From: Aquabacterium soli
GTDB taxonomy: Bacteria; Pseudomonadota; Gammaproteobacteria; Burkholderiales; Burkholderiaceae_C
DNA length: 64,000 bases
Direction: 5' to 3'
Assembly (NCBI RefSeq): GCF_003933735.1
Contig: NZ_RSED01000006.1
Location: 1-64,000 of the forward strand
Shown here piece by piece: positions 63,245 to 64,000 of this stretch. The notes beneath the pieces were generated by a model. The model did no database searches, was not told the origin of the DNA, and saw nothing but the letters and a program-made list of their open reading frames with translations. The translations under genes were made by a program, and so were the position numbers. Within the stretch, counting starts at the first letter, position 1. The number at the start of each line of letters is the position of its first letter.

Positions 63245-64000
<756 letters not shown>

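Overview
The window looks like a chromosomal segment of a GC-rich betaproteobacterium of the order Burkholderiales. Evidence is the gene order hemA-prfA-prmC followed by a CGFS glutaredoxin and ubiX, the rplU-rpmA-obg-proB block, H1-like Ala/Lys-rich tails, a CX14CX2C-type QueE, and a very GC-rich third codon position that opens long antisense reading frames almost everywhere. I see no tRNA, rRNA, CRISPR, insertion sequence or prophage. Most genes are housekeeping or metabolic; the accessory interest sits at about 0-5 kb, 18-20 kb, 23.7-30.6 kb and 61.4-62 kb.

Layout. 0-6 kb: a leftward sulfonate/taurine-type ABC transporter operon ending in a PHP-like DUF3604 enzyme, with a divergent GntR regulator. 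6-7.3 kb: a Co/Ni-type cation efflux pump and a divergent RcnR-like repressor sharing one operator. 7.3-12.7 kb: bioF, a GNAT enzyme, an aminotransferase and a MocR regulator, then a lipoprotein. 12.8-18.4 kb: MFS transporter, secreted beta-helix protein, nitronate monooxygenase and a DEDDy exonuclease. 18.4-20.4 kb: a tightly coupled four-gene operon (NIPSNAP, ABM monooxygenase, ArsR-type regulator, small P-loop kinase) behind a perfect 9-bp inverted repeat. 20.4-23.7 kb: LysR regulator, two short-chain dehydrogenases and a PhnB-like protein.

23.7-30.3 kb is the most unusual part: seven close-packed, mostly overlapping leftward genes encoding GTP cyclohydrolase II, a short OpgH/MdoH-like glucosyltransferase, a stand-alone RibD-type reductase, a zinc-free MDR dehydrogenase, a PTPS/QueD homologue that has lost its catalytic residues and one zinc ligand, a GT4 glycosyltransferase and a methyltransferase. 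It reads as a dedicated pathway from GTP to a reduced, glycosylated and probably methylated pyrimidine or pterin-like product. I do not recognise the product.

30.5-38.6 kb: a MocR regulator with a divergent NimA-like flavoprotein, an SMR pump, a flavodoxin-like protein, then a leftward operon joining queuosine (queE, queD) and biotin (bioA, bioD) genes. 38.8-44.7 kb: hemA (apparently leaderless), prfA, prmC, an outer-membrane protein, grxD, ubiX and a cytochrome c. 44.7-52.4 kb: lytic transglycosylase and proS, rppH, an AraC regulator divergent from a 2TM protein and two acyl-CoA dehydrogenases. 52.5-59.8 kb: proB, obg, rpmA, rplU, a patatin-like phospholipase, arginase, a LOG-family protein and a SWIB protein, all leftward. 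60.1-64 kb: an Old Yellow Enzyme homologue, a low-GC regulatory segment with two Fur-box-like palindromes and a possible Fur-repressed small transcript, a ZIP metal transporter operon, and fumC, which runs off the end of the window.
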